Of a stretch of DNA of 15,114 bases, positions 7,397-14,491 are shown piece after piece. How positions within the stretch are numbered: position 1 is the stretch's first letter; the number at the start of each line of letters is the position of its first letter. The stretch lies in NCBI GenBank assembly GCA_934122035.1, contig CAKOVP010000032.1:1-15114 (forward strand), in the 5' to 3' direction. A program made the translations under genes and the position numbers. Origin of the DNA: an uncultured Clostridia bacterium. Lineage in GTDB: Bacteria > Bacillota > Clostridia > TANB77 > CAG-508. Below the pieces are notes generated by a model. That model searched no databases. It saw only the letters and a list, made by a program, of their open reading frames with translations, and was not told the origin of the DNA.

Positions 7397-7417
7397 ATAA
7401 AAGTGAAGAAGGTTTTT
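7377..7417 (+). terminator. Rho-independent terminator after holA
   Basis: AAAACCTTCT (7377-7386) pairs with AGAAGGTTTT (7407-7416). An inner CAC/GTG pairing (7388-7390 with 7403-7405) encloses a 12-base loop, and the T run ends at 7417. It lies 26 bases after the holA stop and only 26 bases before the gpr start. Confidence 0.8.
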
Positions 7418-7428
7418 AATATTAGTGT

Positions 7429-7434
7429 AAAGGA
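7429..7434 (+). promoter_or_regulatory. Ribosome binding site that fixes the gpr start at 7444
   Basis: AAAGGA ends 9 bases before ATG 7444 but only 3 bases before the alternative in-frame ATG 7438, so 7444 is favoured. Confidence 0.65.
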
Positions 7435-7443
7435 AAGATGATT

Positions 7444-8367
7444 ATGGTAAATTTTAGAACCGATATGGCGGTCGAAAGAAACGATATGTACAAAAAGCAA
7501 AATGGACAAATAGATGGAGTAGAAGTTCAAAATGAAGAAAAAGAAAACATAAAGATAACAAGAGTAAAAATAACAAACGAAGAAGGTGAAAAAGCTTTAA
7601 ATAAACCGAAAGGAAATTATATTACATTAGATATAAAAAACATAAAGACAATAGATAATGAGCAAATAGAAAAAATATCAGATAATTTAGCAGAAGAACT
7701 AAGAAATATAATAAAAGAACACATATCAGATACAGAAGACATTTTAATAGTTGGACTAGGTAATCTTTATGTAACCCCAGATGCTTTAGGACCAAAAGTA
7801 GTTCCAGAAATAGAAATAACAAGACACATACTAGAATATATGCCAAAAGCAATGCCAGAAGACACAAGACCAGTATCTGCAATATCTCCAGGAGTATTAG
7901 GAACAACTGGAATAGAAACAATGGAAATACTAAAAGGAATAGTAGAAAACGTAAAACCTAAAATGTTAATTGTAATAGATGCCCTTGCAACAAGAAGCAT
8001 AGAAAGAATAAGCAGTAGTATACAAATAGCAGACACAGGAATTGTACCAGGTGCAGGAGTAAATAATACAAGAAAAGAAATAAGCCAAAAAACATTAGGA
8101 ATACCAGTAATAGCATTAGGAATACCAACTGTAGTAGACTTAGCATCTATTACCAATGACTGCATAGACTTATTCATAGAAAATTTGCAACAGAAAGCAA
8201 TGTCTAACGACTATCTAAATAAATTAAGAGAACAAGACAACTATGAAGAAATAAAAGAAGCTTTAGTTCCAAAAGACTATAATATGATAGTAACACCAAA
8301 AGAAATAGACAAACTAATAGAAAATATGAGCAAAATAGTAGCAACTGGAATAAATATGGCTATGTAA
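7444..8367 (+). CDS. gpr: Germination protease GPR (peptidase family A25)
   Basis: GPR is made in the forespore as a zymogen and degrades small acid-soluble spore proteins on germination. The 307-residue product opens with MVNFRTDMAVE, the family's N-terminal signature. It carries IVGLGNLYVTPDALGPKVV (102-120), SPGVLGTTGIETMEI (148-162), VIDALATRS (177-185), IADTGIVPGAGVNNTR (195-210) and ALGIPTVVDLASI (224-236). Asp113 and Asp179 lie exactly 14 positions below the B. megaterium catalytic pair Asp127/Asp193, which supports an intact active site. Only three residues precede FRTD, so any removable propeptide is shorter than in Bacillus. The usual GVGN is GVNN here. ATG 7444 is used rather than 7438 because of spacing to AAAGGA. 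The customary downstream spoIIP is absent and a convergent gene follows. Confidence 0.95.
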   Translation: MVNFRTDMAVERNDMYKKQNGQIDGVEVQNEEKENIKITRVKITNEEGEKALNKPKGNYITLDIKNIKTIDNEQIEKISDNLAEELRNIIKEHISDTEDILIVGLGNLYVTPDALGPKVVPEIEITRHILEYMPKAMPEDTRPVSAISPGVLGTTGIETMEILKGIVENVKPKMLIVIDALATRSIERISSSIQIADTGIVPGAGVNNTRKEISQKTLGIPVIALGIPTVVDLASITNDCIDLFIENLQQKAMSNDYLNKLREQDNYEEIKEALVPKDYNMIVTPKEIDKLIENMSKIVATGINMAM

Positions 8368-8393
8368 ACTAAAAAGGAGAGTGGATTTAAAAG

Positions 8394-8405
8394 GTTGTGC
8401 ACAAC
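8394..8405. repeat. Perfect 12-bp palindrome GTTGTGCACAAC
   Basis: GTTGTG and CACAAC are exact reverse complements with no spacer. The symmetry extends two more positions each side if a G-T pair is allowed. It lies between the gpr stop and the shared terminator. A protein-binding site or chance are both possible. Confidence 0.6.
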
Positions 8406-8429
8406 TTATACAAATTATGATATATGTTC

Positions 8430-8466
8430 AAAAAGGACTATTGCAAGATTTAGCAATAGTCTTTTT
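8430..8466. terminator. Bidirectional terminator between gpr and the pseudouridine synthase gene
   Basis: GACTATTGC (8436-8444) pairs with GCAATAGTC (8453-8461) around an 8-base loop. Five A residues (8430-8434) precede it and five T residues (8462-8466) follow, so it can end transcription from either side. Its right arm overlaps the last codons of the minus-strand gene, whose stop is at 8450-8452. Confidence 0.85.
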
Positions 8467-9310
8467 CTAGTTTAATTTCTTTATCATTTAAGTAATTTAA
8501 AATTCCTGCATCAGTTGAAAAATTAAATTTTAATAAACTGCTACAAAGCATTTGAGTCTTTTTATTAAATGATTTATTAATTTCGTTTTTTCCGTACTTT
8601 CCATCACCAATTATAGGTAAACCAATATAAGCTAAGTGTGCTCTAATTTGATGGGTTCTACCAGTATGAAGTATAACTTCCAATCTTGAAGTATTATTAG
8701 CTTTATCAGAAGAAATAACTGTGTATTCAGTCTTAATTGGTAAATAACCTTTTTTGGCAGTAGAGCTAATATAAACAATAGATTTTTTACTGTCTTTAAA
8801 AAGATAATCATTAAGAATTTTATGTTTTTCTTTTGGAATACCAAAAACAGTACAAATATAGTGCTTTTCGATCTCGCGAGATTTAAACTTATCTAATAAA
8901 ATTTTAAGAGCTTCCTCATTTTTTGCAAATAAAACAAGACCCGTTGTATTTCTATCTAATCTATGACAAGGCATAATATTAGAATTATACATATTAGACA
9001 AAATTGTTGTTAAAGAATTATCACCTGTAACTTCTAATTCAGAAGGCTTATTTACAATAATAATATTTTCATCTTCGTAAATTACTGGAATTTTAGAAAT
9101 ACCAAGAAGTTGCTCATCTGTAATATAAATAGAAACAACATCACCTGCAAACACAGTAACATTTTCATTAATTCTAGTGTTGTTAACACGAATATCTTTT
9201 TTACGCAAAGCTTTAAAAAAGGTGCTCTGTTTTAAATTAGGAAATTCTCTTTGCAAAACAGTATTCAATTTTTTATTATCATATTTTTTAGTAATTATTA
9301 AAGTTTTCAT
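8450..9310 (-). CDS. RluA/RluD-family pseudouridine synthase
   Basis: This 286-residue enzyme is predicted to isomerise specific uridines in ribosomal RNA (or tRNA) to pseudouridine. An N-terminal S4-like RNA-binding domain (about 13-65, with FFKALRKKDIRVN) is followed by the catalytic domain. Key motifs are DENIIIVNKPSELEV (80-94), HRLDRNTTGLVLFAK (116-130) with the nucleophilic Asp119, and LHTGRTHQIRAHLAYIGLPI (214-233). The start is placed at the ATG read at 9310-9308. An in-frame ATG 36 bases upstream would add a hydrophobic stretch and lies inside the promoter. No ribosome site precedes 9310. The -10 element sits 7 bases upstream, so the mRNA is probably leaderless or nearly so. It is the only minus-strand gene seen and converges on gpr. 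The exact rRNA target cannot be read from sequence. Confidence 0.9.
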   Translation of the reverse strand: MKTLIITKKYDNKKLNTVLQREFPNLKQSTFFKALRKKDIRVNNTRINENVTVFAGDVVSIYITDEQLLGISKIPVIYEDENIIIVNKPSELEVTGDNSLTTILSNMYNSNIMPCHRLDRNTTGLVLFAKNEEALKILLDKFKSREIEKHYICTVFGIPKEKHKILNDYLFKDSKKSIVYISSTAKKGYLPIKTEYTVISSDKANNTSRLEVILHTGRTHQIRAHLAYIGLPIIGDGKYGKNEINKSFNKKTQMLCSSLLKFNFSTDAGILNYLNDKEIKLEKDYC

Positions 9311-9317
9311 AACCAGT

Positions 9318-9346
9318 ATTATACTAGAAAAAAATAAAAAAATCAA
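9318..9346 (-). promoter_or_regulatory. Strong sigma-A promoter of the pseudouridine synthase gene
   Basis: Read on the minus strand, TTGATT (9346-9341) is followed by a 17-base spacer and TATAAT (9323-9318). ACTGGTT then leads directly to the ATG at 9310. The expected transcription start is at the A of the ATG or one base before it. Confidence 0.8.
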
Positions 9347-9417
9347 AATTTTTATAATAAATTTTGATACTAAGAATAAACTTTAAGTAAGAAATACAGC
9401 TTATTTTTATAAAAAAG

Positions 9418-9446
9418 TTTACAAATAAGAGTTTTAATTATATAAT
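9418..9446 (+). promoter_or_regulatory. Sigma-A promoter of the murE operon
   Basis: TTTACA (9418-9423), a 17-base spacer and consensus TATAAT (9441-9446) form a near-ideal promoter. Transcription should start near 9453, giving a leader of about 80 bases before murE. It is divergent from the pseudouridine synthase promoter, with about 70 bases between the -35 elements. Confidence 0.8.
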
Positions 9447-9461
9447 GTTAAATGAAAAATT

Positions 9462-9512
9462 GGCAATGATAGCAAATGCTATATGCTAGAATAAATATTA
9501 ACCGGCAATGCC
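9462..9512 (+). repeat. murE leader segment with two GGCAATG repeats and small hairpins
   Basis: GGCAATG occurs at 9462-9468 and again at 9504-9510, where it forms the short palindrome GGC-AAT-GCC (9504-9512). Between them ATAGC pairs with GCTAT around AAAT, and an overlapping TGCTA offers an alternative partner. The repeats are seen directly; any regulatory role is inference, and I do not recognise a known riboswitch. Confidence 0.35.
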
Positions 9513-9533
9513 TAAAAAAGGAAGGTAATAAAA

Positions 9534-11006
9534 ATGAAATTAAAAGAAATATTAGTAGGATTGGAAGGAATCAAAGCAAAAGGAAATGTAGAAAGAGAAA
9601 TAACAACAATAGAAAGTGATTCAAGAAAAGTTGTGGAAGGAAGTATGTTTTTTGCAATAAAGGGTTTTACTGTTGATGGAACAACATACATTCCAAAAGC
9701 AATAGAAAATGGAGCAAAAGTAATACTAGTAGATGAACAAACAGACTTAAAAACTTTAAATATACCAGAAGATATAACTTTATTAGTTGTACCAAATGCA
9801 AGATATGCAATGGCAATATGTGCTTGTAATTATTATAATGATCCATCAAGAAACTTTAAATTGATTGGGGTTACAGGAACAAAAGGAAAAACAACAACCA
9901 CGTTTATGTTAAAGGAAATTTTACAAAAACAAGGCATAAAAACAGGATTAATAGGAACAATTGCTTGCTACAGTGGAGATAAAAAAATAAAAGATAGTGA
10001 CAGAACAACTCCAGACAGCATAGAACTACAAAGTTTATTTGCAGAAATGTTAAAAGATGGATGTGAAGCGGTTGTAATGGAAGTTTCTTCACAAAGTTTA
10101 AAATTAGATAGAGTTGCAGGATGCCATTTTGACATAGCTGTATTTACAAACTTTTCAGAAGACCATATTAGTCCAAAAGAACATCCAAACATGGAAGATT
10201 ACTTTAATTCAAAATTAAAGTTATTTAAAATGTGCAAAAATGGTTTCGTAAATATTGATGATTTACATGTATGCAAAGTTCCAAAACTTGTTCCAGAGTG
10301 TAACATTAAAACATATGGAATAGACAATAGCTGTGATTTACTTGCAAAAGATATAACAATTACAAATTCATATGTAGATTTTAAAGTTAAATTAGGAGAC
10401 AAAAACGAAAGAATAAAAGTTGGAATACCAGGTAGATTCAGCGTTTACAATAGTTTGGCTGCAATAAGTGTTGCACAAAAATTAGGATGTAGTGTAGAAA
10501 ATATTAAAGAAGCATTATTAGAAGTTAGAGTTCCAGGAAGATCTGAACTTGTAAATAATTCTAAAGATTTAACAATAATGATAGATTATGCTCATTCACC
10601 AGAAAGCTTAGATAATATTTTACATGCAGTAAAATCATATACAAGAGGAAGAGTAATTTCTGTATTTGGATGTGGTGGAGATAGAGATACAGCTAAAAGA
10701 CCACAAATGGGTGAAATATCTGGAAAAATTGCAGACTTTACAATAATAACATCAGATAACCCAAGAACAGAAGATCCTCAAAAAATAGTTGATCAAATTG
10801 AAGAAGGAATGAAAAAAACAAAAGGCAAATATGTTGTTATAGTAGATAGAATAGAAGCAATAAAATATGCAATAAATATGGCAGGGAAAAAAGATTTAAT
10901 ACTTCTTGCTGGAAAAGGTCATGAGCCTTATCAAGAAATAAATGGAGTAAAACATCCATTTGACGAAAGAATAATAGTAAATCAAATTATCAAAGGAGAA
11001 CTATAA
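9534..11006 (+). CDS. murE: UDP-MurNAc-tripeptide synthetase MurE (meso-DAP type)
   Basis: MurE is a cytoplasmic ATP-dependent ligase that adds the third stem-peptide residue to UDP-MurNAc-L-Ala-D-Glu. The 490 residues match the family. The P-loop GTKGKTTT is at 115-122, and NFSEDHIS (206-213) and YFNSK with Lys227 (the position of the carbamylated Lys) form the catalytic domain. DYAHSPESL (351-359) and FGCGGDRDTAKRP (378-390) follow. The specificity loop reads SDNPRTEDP (407-415). DNPR is the meso-diaminopimelate signature, as opposed to the forms found in Lys-adding enzymes. AAGGAAGG at 9518-9525 supports the start. It heads an operon with mraY (46 bases on) and ftsW/spoVE. The murF gene that normally follows is absent. 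Confidence 0.96.
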   Translation: MKLKEILVGLEGIKAKGNVEREITTIESDSRKVVEGSMFFAIKGFTVDGTTYIPKAIENGAKVILVDEQTDLKTLNIPEDITLLVVPNARYAMAICACNYYNDPSRNFKLIGVTGTKGKTTTTFMLKEILQKQGIKTGLIGTIACYSGDKKIKDSDRTTPDSIELQSLFAEMLKDGCEAVVMEVSSQSLKLDRVAGCHFDIAVFTNFSEDHISPKEHPNMEDYFNSKLKLFKMCKNGFVNIDDLHVCKVPKLVPECNIKTYGIDNSCDLLAKDITITNSYVDFKVKLGDKNERIKVGIPGRFSVYNSLAAISVAQKLGCSVENIKEALLEVRVPGRSELVNNSKDLTIMIDYAHSPESLDNILHAVKSYTRGRVISVFGCGGDRDTAKRPQMGEISGKIADFTIITSDNPRTEDPQKIVDQIEEGMKKTKGKYVVIVDRIEAIKYAINMAGKKDLILLAGKGHEPYQEINGVKHPFDERIIVNQIIKGEL

Positions 11007-11052
11007 TAAGGGGTAAAAACCATACTTGTGCCGAGGGAAAGGAATATAAAAT

Positions 11053-12042
11053 ATGGAATATCAAATAAAAATACTTATGCTGGCTTTTGCTATTGCATTT
11101 GTAGTATCGCTAATAGTAATACCAATATTAAGAAGAAAAAAAGTAGGCCAAACAGAACGAAATGATGGACCACAAAGTCATTTAAAGAAACAAGGAACAC
11201 CAACTATGGGTGGAATTATAATGATAATTTCTCTTTTGGCAATGGGAGGAATAATATATTATAGTTATTCTAGAGAAGCAATTGAAGCCGAGAAGATGGT
11301 GGCAAAAAACTTATTACCACTACTATTTGCAAGTATTGGATTTGGATTAATTGGTTTTGTTGATGATTACAAAAAGTTAATACTAAAAAATACAGAAGGT
11401 TTAAAACCTAAATATAAAATGTTAGGGCTACTTGTAATTGCAACAATATTCACTGTGTACCTAACACAGGTTATGAAAATAGGCACAGATATGTTAATAC
11501 CATTTGCAAAAATTAACATTACAATTCCAATATGGATATATATACCATTTACAATACTTGTAATGCTTGCAACGACTAATGCAATAAATTTAACAGATGG
11601 AATAGATGGACTAAGTACATCTGTTACAACAATTATTTTAACCTGTTTAACTGTAATAGGAATGATAACTGGAACAAAAGAAATAGTAGTATTTGGAGCA
11701 AGTTTTATAGGAATATGCTTAGCATTCTTATTATTTAATTTGCATCCTGCAAAAATATTTATGGGAGATACAGGCTCACTTTTATTAGGAGGAGCCGTAT
11801 CGGTAATGGCAATATATCTAAAAATGCCACTATTATTAATCATAATTGCAATAATACCAGTATTAGAAACATTATCAGATATAATACAAGTTTCACATTA
11901 TAAAAGAACAGGGAAAAGAGTATTCAAAATGGCACCATTGCATCATCATTTTGAACTATGTGGATGGAACGAAAATACTATAGTTTCGGTATTTAGTATA
12001 GTAACTTTAATTGCTTGTTTTATAGGACTTATGGCAATATAG
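11053..12042 (+). CDS. mraY: Phospho-MurNAc-pentapeptide-transferase MraY
   Basis: MraY is an integral membrane enzyme that transfers phospho-MurNAc-pentapeptide from UDP to undecaprenyl phosphate, making lipid I. The 329 residues contain about ten hydrophobic helices. Signature motifs are PTMGG (50-54), GFVDDYKK (101-108) with Asp104/Asp105, NAINLTDGIDGL (176-187) with Asp182/Asp185, FMGDTGSL (236-243) with Asp239, and APLHHHFELCGW (294-305) with the His triad at 297-299. AAAGGAA at 11038-11044 supports the ATG. The neighbours provide both flanking biochemistry and the lipid II polymerase. The gene lies directly between murE and the SEDS gene; murD, usually next, is missing. Confidence 0.97.
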   Translation: MEYQIKILMLAFAIAFVVSLIVIPILRRKKVGQTERNDGPQSHLKKQGTPTMGGIIMIISLLAMGGIIYYSYSREAIEAEKMVAKNLLPLLFASIGFGLIGFVDDYKKLILKNTEGLKPKYKMLGLLVIATIFTVYLTQVMKIGTDMLIPFAKINITIPIWIYIPFTILVMLATTNAINLTDGIDGLSTSVTTIILTCLTVIGMITGTKEIVVFGASFIGICLAFLLFNLHPAKIFMGDTGSLLLGGAVSVMAIYLKMPLLLIIIAIIPVLETLSDIIQVSHYKRTGKRVFKMAPLHHHFELCGWNENTIVSVFSIVTLIACFIGLMAI

Positions 12043-12069
12043 AATAAGTAAAAAAGAAAGGGAGAACAA

Positions 12070-13239
12070 ATGCAAAGTAACATACAGAAAAAGAAAACAA
12101 AAAAATTCTCAAAATTTTTAAATAATAAAATGGATTTTGTTTTATTTATAACAGTATTAATATTACTATCGCTTGGAGTAGTAATGGTACTTTCTGCAAG
12201 TGCTCCATCGGCATTATCTACTACAGGTAAAAGTTATACATATTTTATAAGACAATTTGGTTTTGCTGTATTTGGCGTGTTTGCAATGCTTTTCGTTTCA
12301 AAAATAGATTATAGATTTTATAAAAAATATTATTGGGCTGTATATATAGTTTCTGTTGCAATACTTTTACTAGTATTGGTACCGGGTCTTGGAAGAGAAG
12401 TAAAAGGTGCAACAAGATGGATTAATGTACCAGGAATCGGTCAAATTCAGCCTTCGGAACTTACAAAAATAGGAATGATAATATTTTATGCAGGTTATTT
12501 AACAGACCATAAGAATGAACTAAAAGACTTTTGGAGAGGCTTTGTAAAGCCTTTAGTGTTTTTTTTACTTCCACCTGTTGCTATATTATATTTAGTGCAA
12601 AACCACTTAAGTGTATGTTTAGTAATTGGCTCAGTAACATTTGTAATGATGCTTATGGCAGGATGTAGACTTTTGCATTTTATAGGAACAGGTATAGCTG
12701 GTGTTGCGGCAATCGCTTTATACTTAATAAAAGGTGCAACAGGAAGTACAGACTCATTCAGACTAGACAGAATACAAACTTTCTTTGATCCTTGGTCTGA
12801 TGCAACTGGAACAGGTTACCAAATGGTACAAAGTCTTTATGCAATAGGATCTGGAGGACTATTTGGTGTTGGACTTGGAAATAGCAAACAAAAATACTTA
12901 TATATACCAGAACCACAAAATGACTTCATATTTGCAATAGTTGCAGAAGAACTAGGATTTGTTGGTTGTGTAGCAATAATTTTACTATTTGCAGTTTTTG
13001 TATGGAGGGGAATAGTAATTTCTATGAAGGCACCAGATATGTTTGGAAGTCTTTTAGCAATAGGAGTTACAACATTGGTTGCTGTTCAGGCAATAATTAA
13101 TATTGCAGTTGTTACAGCTTCAATTCCAACAACAGGTATGGCTCTTCCATTCTTTAGCTATGGAGGTACTGCACTGGTAATATTGCTGGTATCTGTAGGA
13201 GTATTATTAAATGTATCAAGAGCAGGTTCAAAAGTTTAA
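12070..13239 (+). CDS. ftsW: SEDS-family lipid II polymerase, FtsW/SpoVE type
   Basis: SEDS proteins polymerise lipid II into glycan strands together with a class B PBP. FtsW acts at the division septum and SpoVE in the spore cortex. The 389 residues have a basic cytoplasmic N-terminus and about ten membrane segments. Visible signatures are GATRWINVPGIGQIQPSELTK (113-133), FRLDRIQTFFDPW (230-242), GSGGLFGVGLGNSKQKYLYI (260-279) and PEPQNDFIFAIVAEELGF (280-297). Asp285 of the latter aligns with the catalytic Asp of E. coli FtsW (Asp297) and B. subtilis RodA (Asp280). SIPTTGMALPFFSYGG (351-366) closes the domain. The typical TDLGT segment is QNHLS (177-181), as I recall for clostridial members. 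GGGAG at 12060-12064 precedes the start. FtsW versus SpoVE cannot be decided by sequence inspection; its place in the mur operon fits either. Confidence 0.92.
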   Translation: MQSNIQKKKTKKFSKFLNNKMDFVLFITVLILLSLGVVMVLSASAPSALSTTGKSYTYFIRQFGFAVFGVFAMLFVSKIDYRFYKKYYWAVYIVSVAILLLVLVPGLGREVKGATRWINVPGIGQIQPSELTKIGMIIFYAGYLTDHKNELKDFWRGFVKPLVFFLLPPVAILYLVQNHLSVCLVIGSVTFVMMLMAGCRLLHFIGTGIAGVAAIALYLIKGATGSTDSFRLDRIQTFFDPWSDATGTGYQMVQSLYAIGSGGLFGVGLGNSKQKYLYIPEPQNDFIFAIVAEELGFVGCVAIILLFAVFVWRGIVISMKAPDMFGSLLAIGVTTLVAVQAIINIAVVTASIPTTGMALPFFSYGGTALVILLVSVGVLLNVSRAGSKV

Positions 13240-13250
13240 ATAAAATTAAT

Positions 13251-13286
13251 AAAAACGCTCAAAAGATTATAAATTGAGCGTTTTTT
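13251..13286 (+). terminator. Rho-independent terminator after ftsW/spoVE
   Basis: AAAACGCTCAA (13252-13262) pairs perfectly with TTGAGCGTTTT (13274-13284) around an 11-base loop, with six T residues at 13281-13286. It begins 12 bases after the stop and lies less than 50 bases before murG. Confidence 0.88.
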
Positions 13287-13319
13287 GAAAAAGTATTGAA
13301 AAACAATATTTGCATTAAT

Positions 13320-13325
13320 AGGAGG
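13320..13325 (+). promoter_or_regulatory. Ribosome binding site that fixes the murG start at 13335
   Basis: A consensus AGGAGG ends 9 bases before ATG 13335. An upstream in-frame TTG at 13296 would add 13 residues not expected in MurG and has no ribosome site. Confidence 0.9.
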
Positions 13326-13334
13326 AATTTTATT

Positions 13335-14441
13335 ATGAAAGTAGTAATTGCAGCAGCTGGTACTGGTGGACATATAAACCCAGGAATTGCAATAGCAAAC
13401 AAAATAAAAGAAGAAGAACCAAATTCAGAAATAATGTTTATAGGAACGCCAAGAGGATTAGAAAATGATTTGGTTCCAAGAGCAGGTTATAAATTAGAAA
13501 GAATAGATGCATATGGAATAAACAGAAAAATAAATTTAGATAATATTAAAAGATTATATAAAACAATTACATCTATATGGAAGGCAAAAAAAATTCTAAA
13601 AGAATTTAAACCAGATGCTGTAATTGGAACAGGTGGATACATATGTGTTGCAGTAGGAATGGCAGCGGTAGAACTAAAAATACCACTATTTATGCATGAA
13701 AGTAATGCTTTTCCTGGAGTTGCAACAAAGTTATTATCTAAAGATGCAAAGACAGTATTTGTTGGTTTTGAAGATGCAAAAGCAAGACTTCCAAAGGCAA
13801 AAAATGTAGTTGTAAGTGGTACTCCTTCTAAAATAAAGAAAGTAGATTTATCAGAAAATGAAAAAAATAGAATTATAGCAGAACTTGGGGTAAACAATAA
13901 TTTACCAGTAGTTTTAGTTTTTGGTGGAAGCCAGGGAGCTAGAAGCATAAATGAGGCTTTAATTGGAATAATAGAAAGAAAATTGAATGAAAATTATCAA
14001 ATAGTTTGGGCTGTTGGAAAAAATAATTACGAAAATGTAAAAGAACAGTTAAAACAAAAAAATATAGATATAGATAATATAAAAAATACCAAAATTTTGC
14101 CATATATATACAATATGCAGGAAGTAATGGAAGTATCTAATTTGGTAGTAGCAAGAAGCGGAGCAATGACAGTAACGGAAATTGCAAACTTAGAAAAACC
14201 AGCAATATTTATTCCGTTCCCATTTGCAACAGAAAACCATCAAGAATATAATGCAAAAGTACTAAAAAATGTAGGTGCAGCAGAAATTATATTAGACAAA
14301 GACTTAAATTATAATGTGCTAAACAATACAATAAATTCACTAGTAAAAGATAAAGATAAACTAGCACAAATGGGAAAAAACGCAGGAAAAATATCAAAAA
14401 CTAATGTGCAAGATGTAATATACAAAGAAATAAAAAAATAA
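13335..14441 (+). CDS. murG: UDP-GlcNAc:lipid I N-acetylglucosaminyltransferase MurG
   Basis: MurG is a membrane-associated GT28 enzyme that adds GlcNAc to lipid I, producing lipid II on the inner face of the membrane. The 368 residues show two Rossmann-like domains. The N-terminal one has GTGGHINPGIAIA (9-21), GTGGY (98-102) and HESNAFPGVATKLL (121-134). The C-terminal one has VFGGSQGARSINEAL (195-209), RSGAMTVTEIANLEKP (274-289) and FPFATENHQEYNAKVL (295-310). These correspond to the canonical nucleotide-sugar and lipid-binding loops. The start at 13335 is set by AGGAGG. No convincing promoter lies between the upstream terminator and the gene, so expression may rely on read-through or an unrecognised promoter. 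Its stop codon lies inside an A-rich 8-bp tandem repeat. Confidence 0.96.
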   Translation: MKVVIAAAGTGGHINPGIAIANKIKEEEPNSEIMFIGTPRGLENDLVPRAGYKLERIDAYGINRKINLDNIKRLYKTITSIWKAKKILKEFKPDAVIGTGGYICVAVGMAAVELKIPLFMHESNAFPGVATKLLSKDAKTVFVGFEDAKARLPKAKNVVVSGTPSKIKKVDLSENEKNRIIAELGVNNNLPVVLVFGGSQGARSINEALIGIIERKLNENYQIVWAVGKNNYENVKEQLKQKNIDIDNIKNTKILPYIYNMQEVMEVSNLVVARSGAMTVTEIANLEKPAIFIPFPFATENHQEYNAKVLKNVGAAEIILDKDLNYNVLNNTINSLVKDKDKLAQMGKNAGKISKTNVQDVIYKEIKK

Positions 14442-14461
14442 AAAAATAAAAAAATAAAAAA
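14431..14461 (+). repeat. 8-bp tandem repeat (TAAAAAAA) at the murG stop
   Basis: Three full copies of TAAAAAAA and a fourth of seven bases run from 14431 to 14461 and include the murG stop codon (14439-14441). Losing or gaining a copy would still leave a TAA close by, so protein change would be minimal. Confidence 0.85.
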
Positions 14462-14462
14462 G

Positions 14463-14491
14463 AAAGCTTCGCCTAAGGGAGAAGCTTTTTT
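14463..14491 (+). terminator. Rho-independent terminator after murG
   Basis: AAAGCTTC (14463-14470) pairs with GAAGCTTT (14481-14488). An inner CC/GG pair lies beyond a G-A mismatch, and a T run covers 14486-14491. Confidence 0.8.

Noticed and set aside
8381..8470. 29-residue ORF from GTG 8381
   Set aside because: The ribosome site ends one base before the GTG, and the frame runs through the terminator hairpin.
11021..11028. CATACTTG upstream of mraY as a sporulation promoter
   Set aside because: It has a poor -10 match and no matching -35. mraY is adequately explained as part of the murE operon.
11367..11843. 158-residue minus-strand ORF within mraY
   Set aside because: It is antisense to the conserved MraY motifs, and its composition simply mirrors membrane-helix codons.
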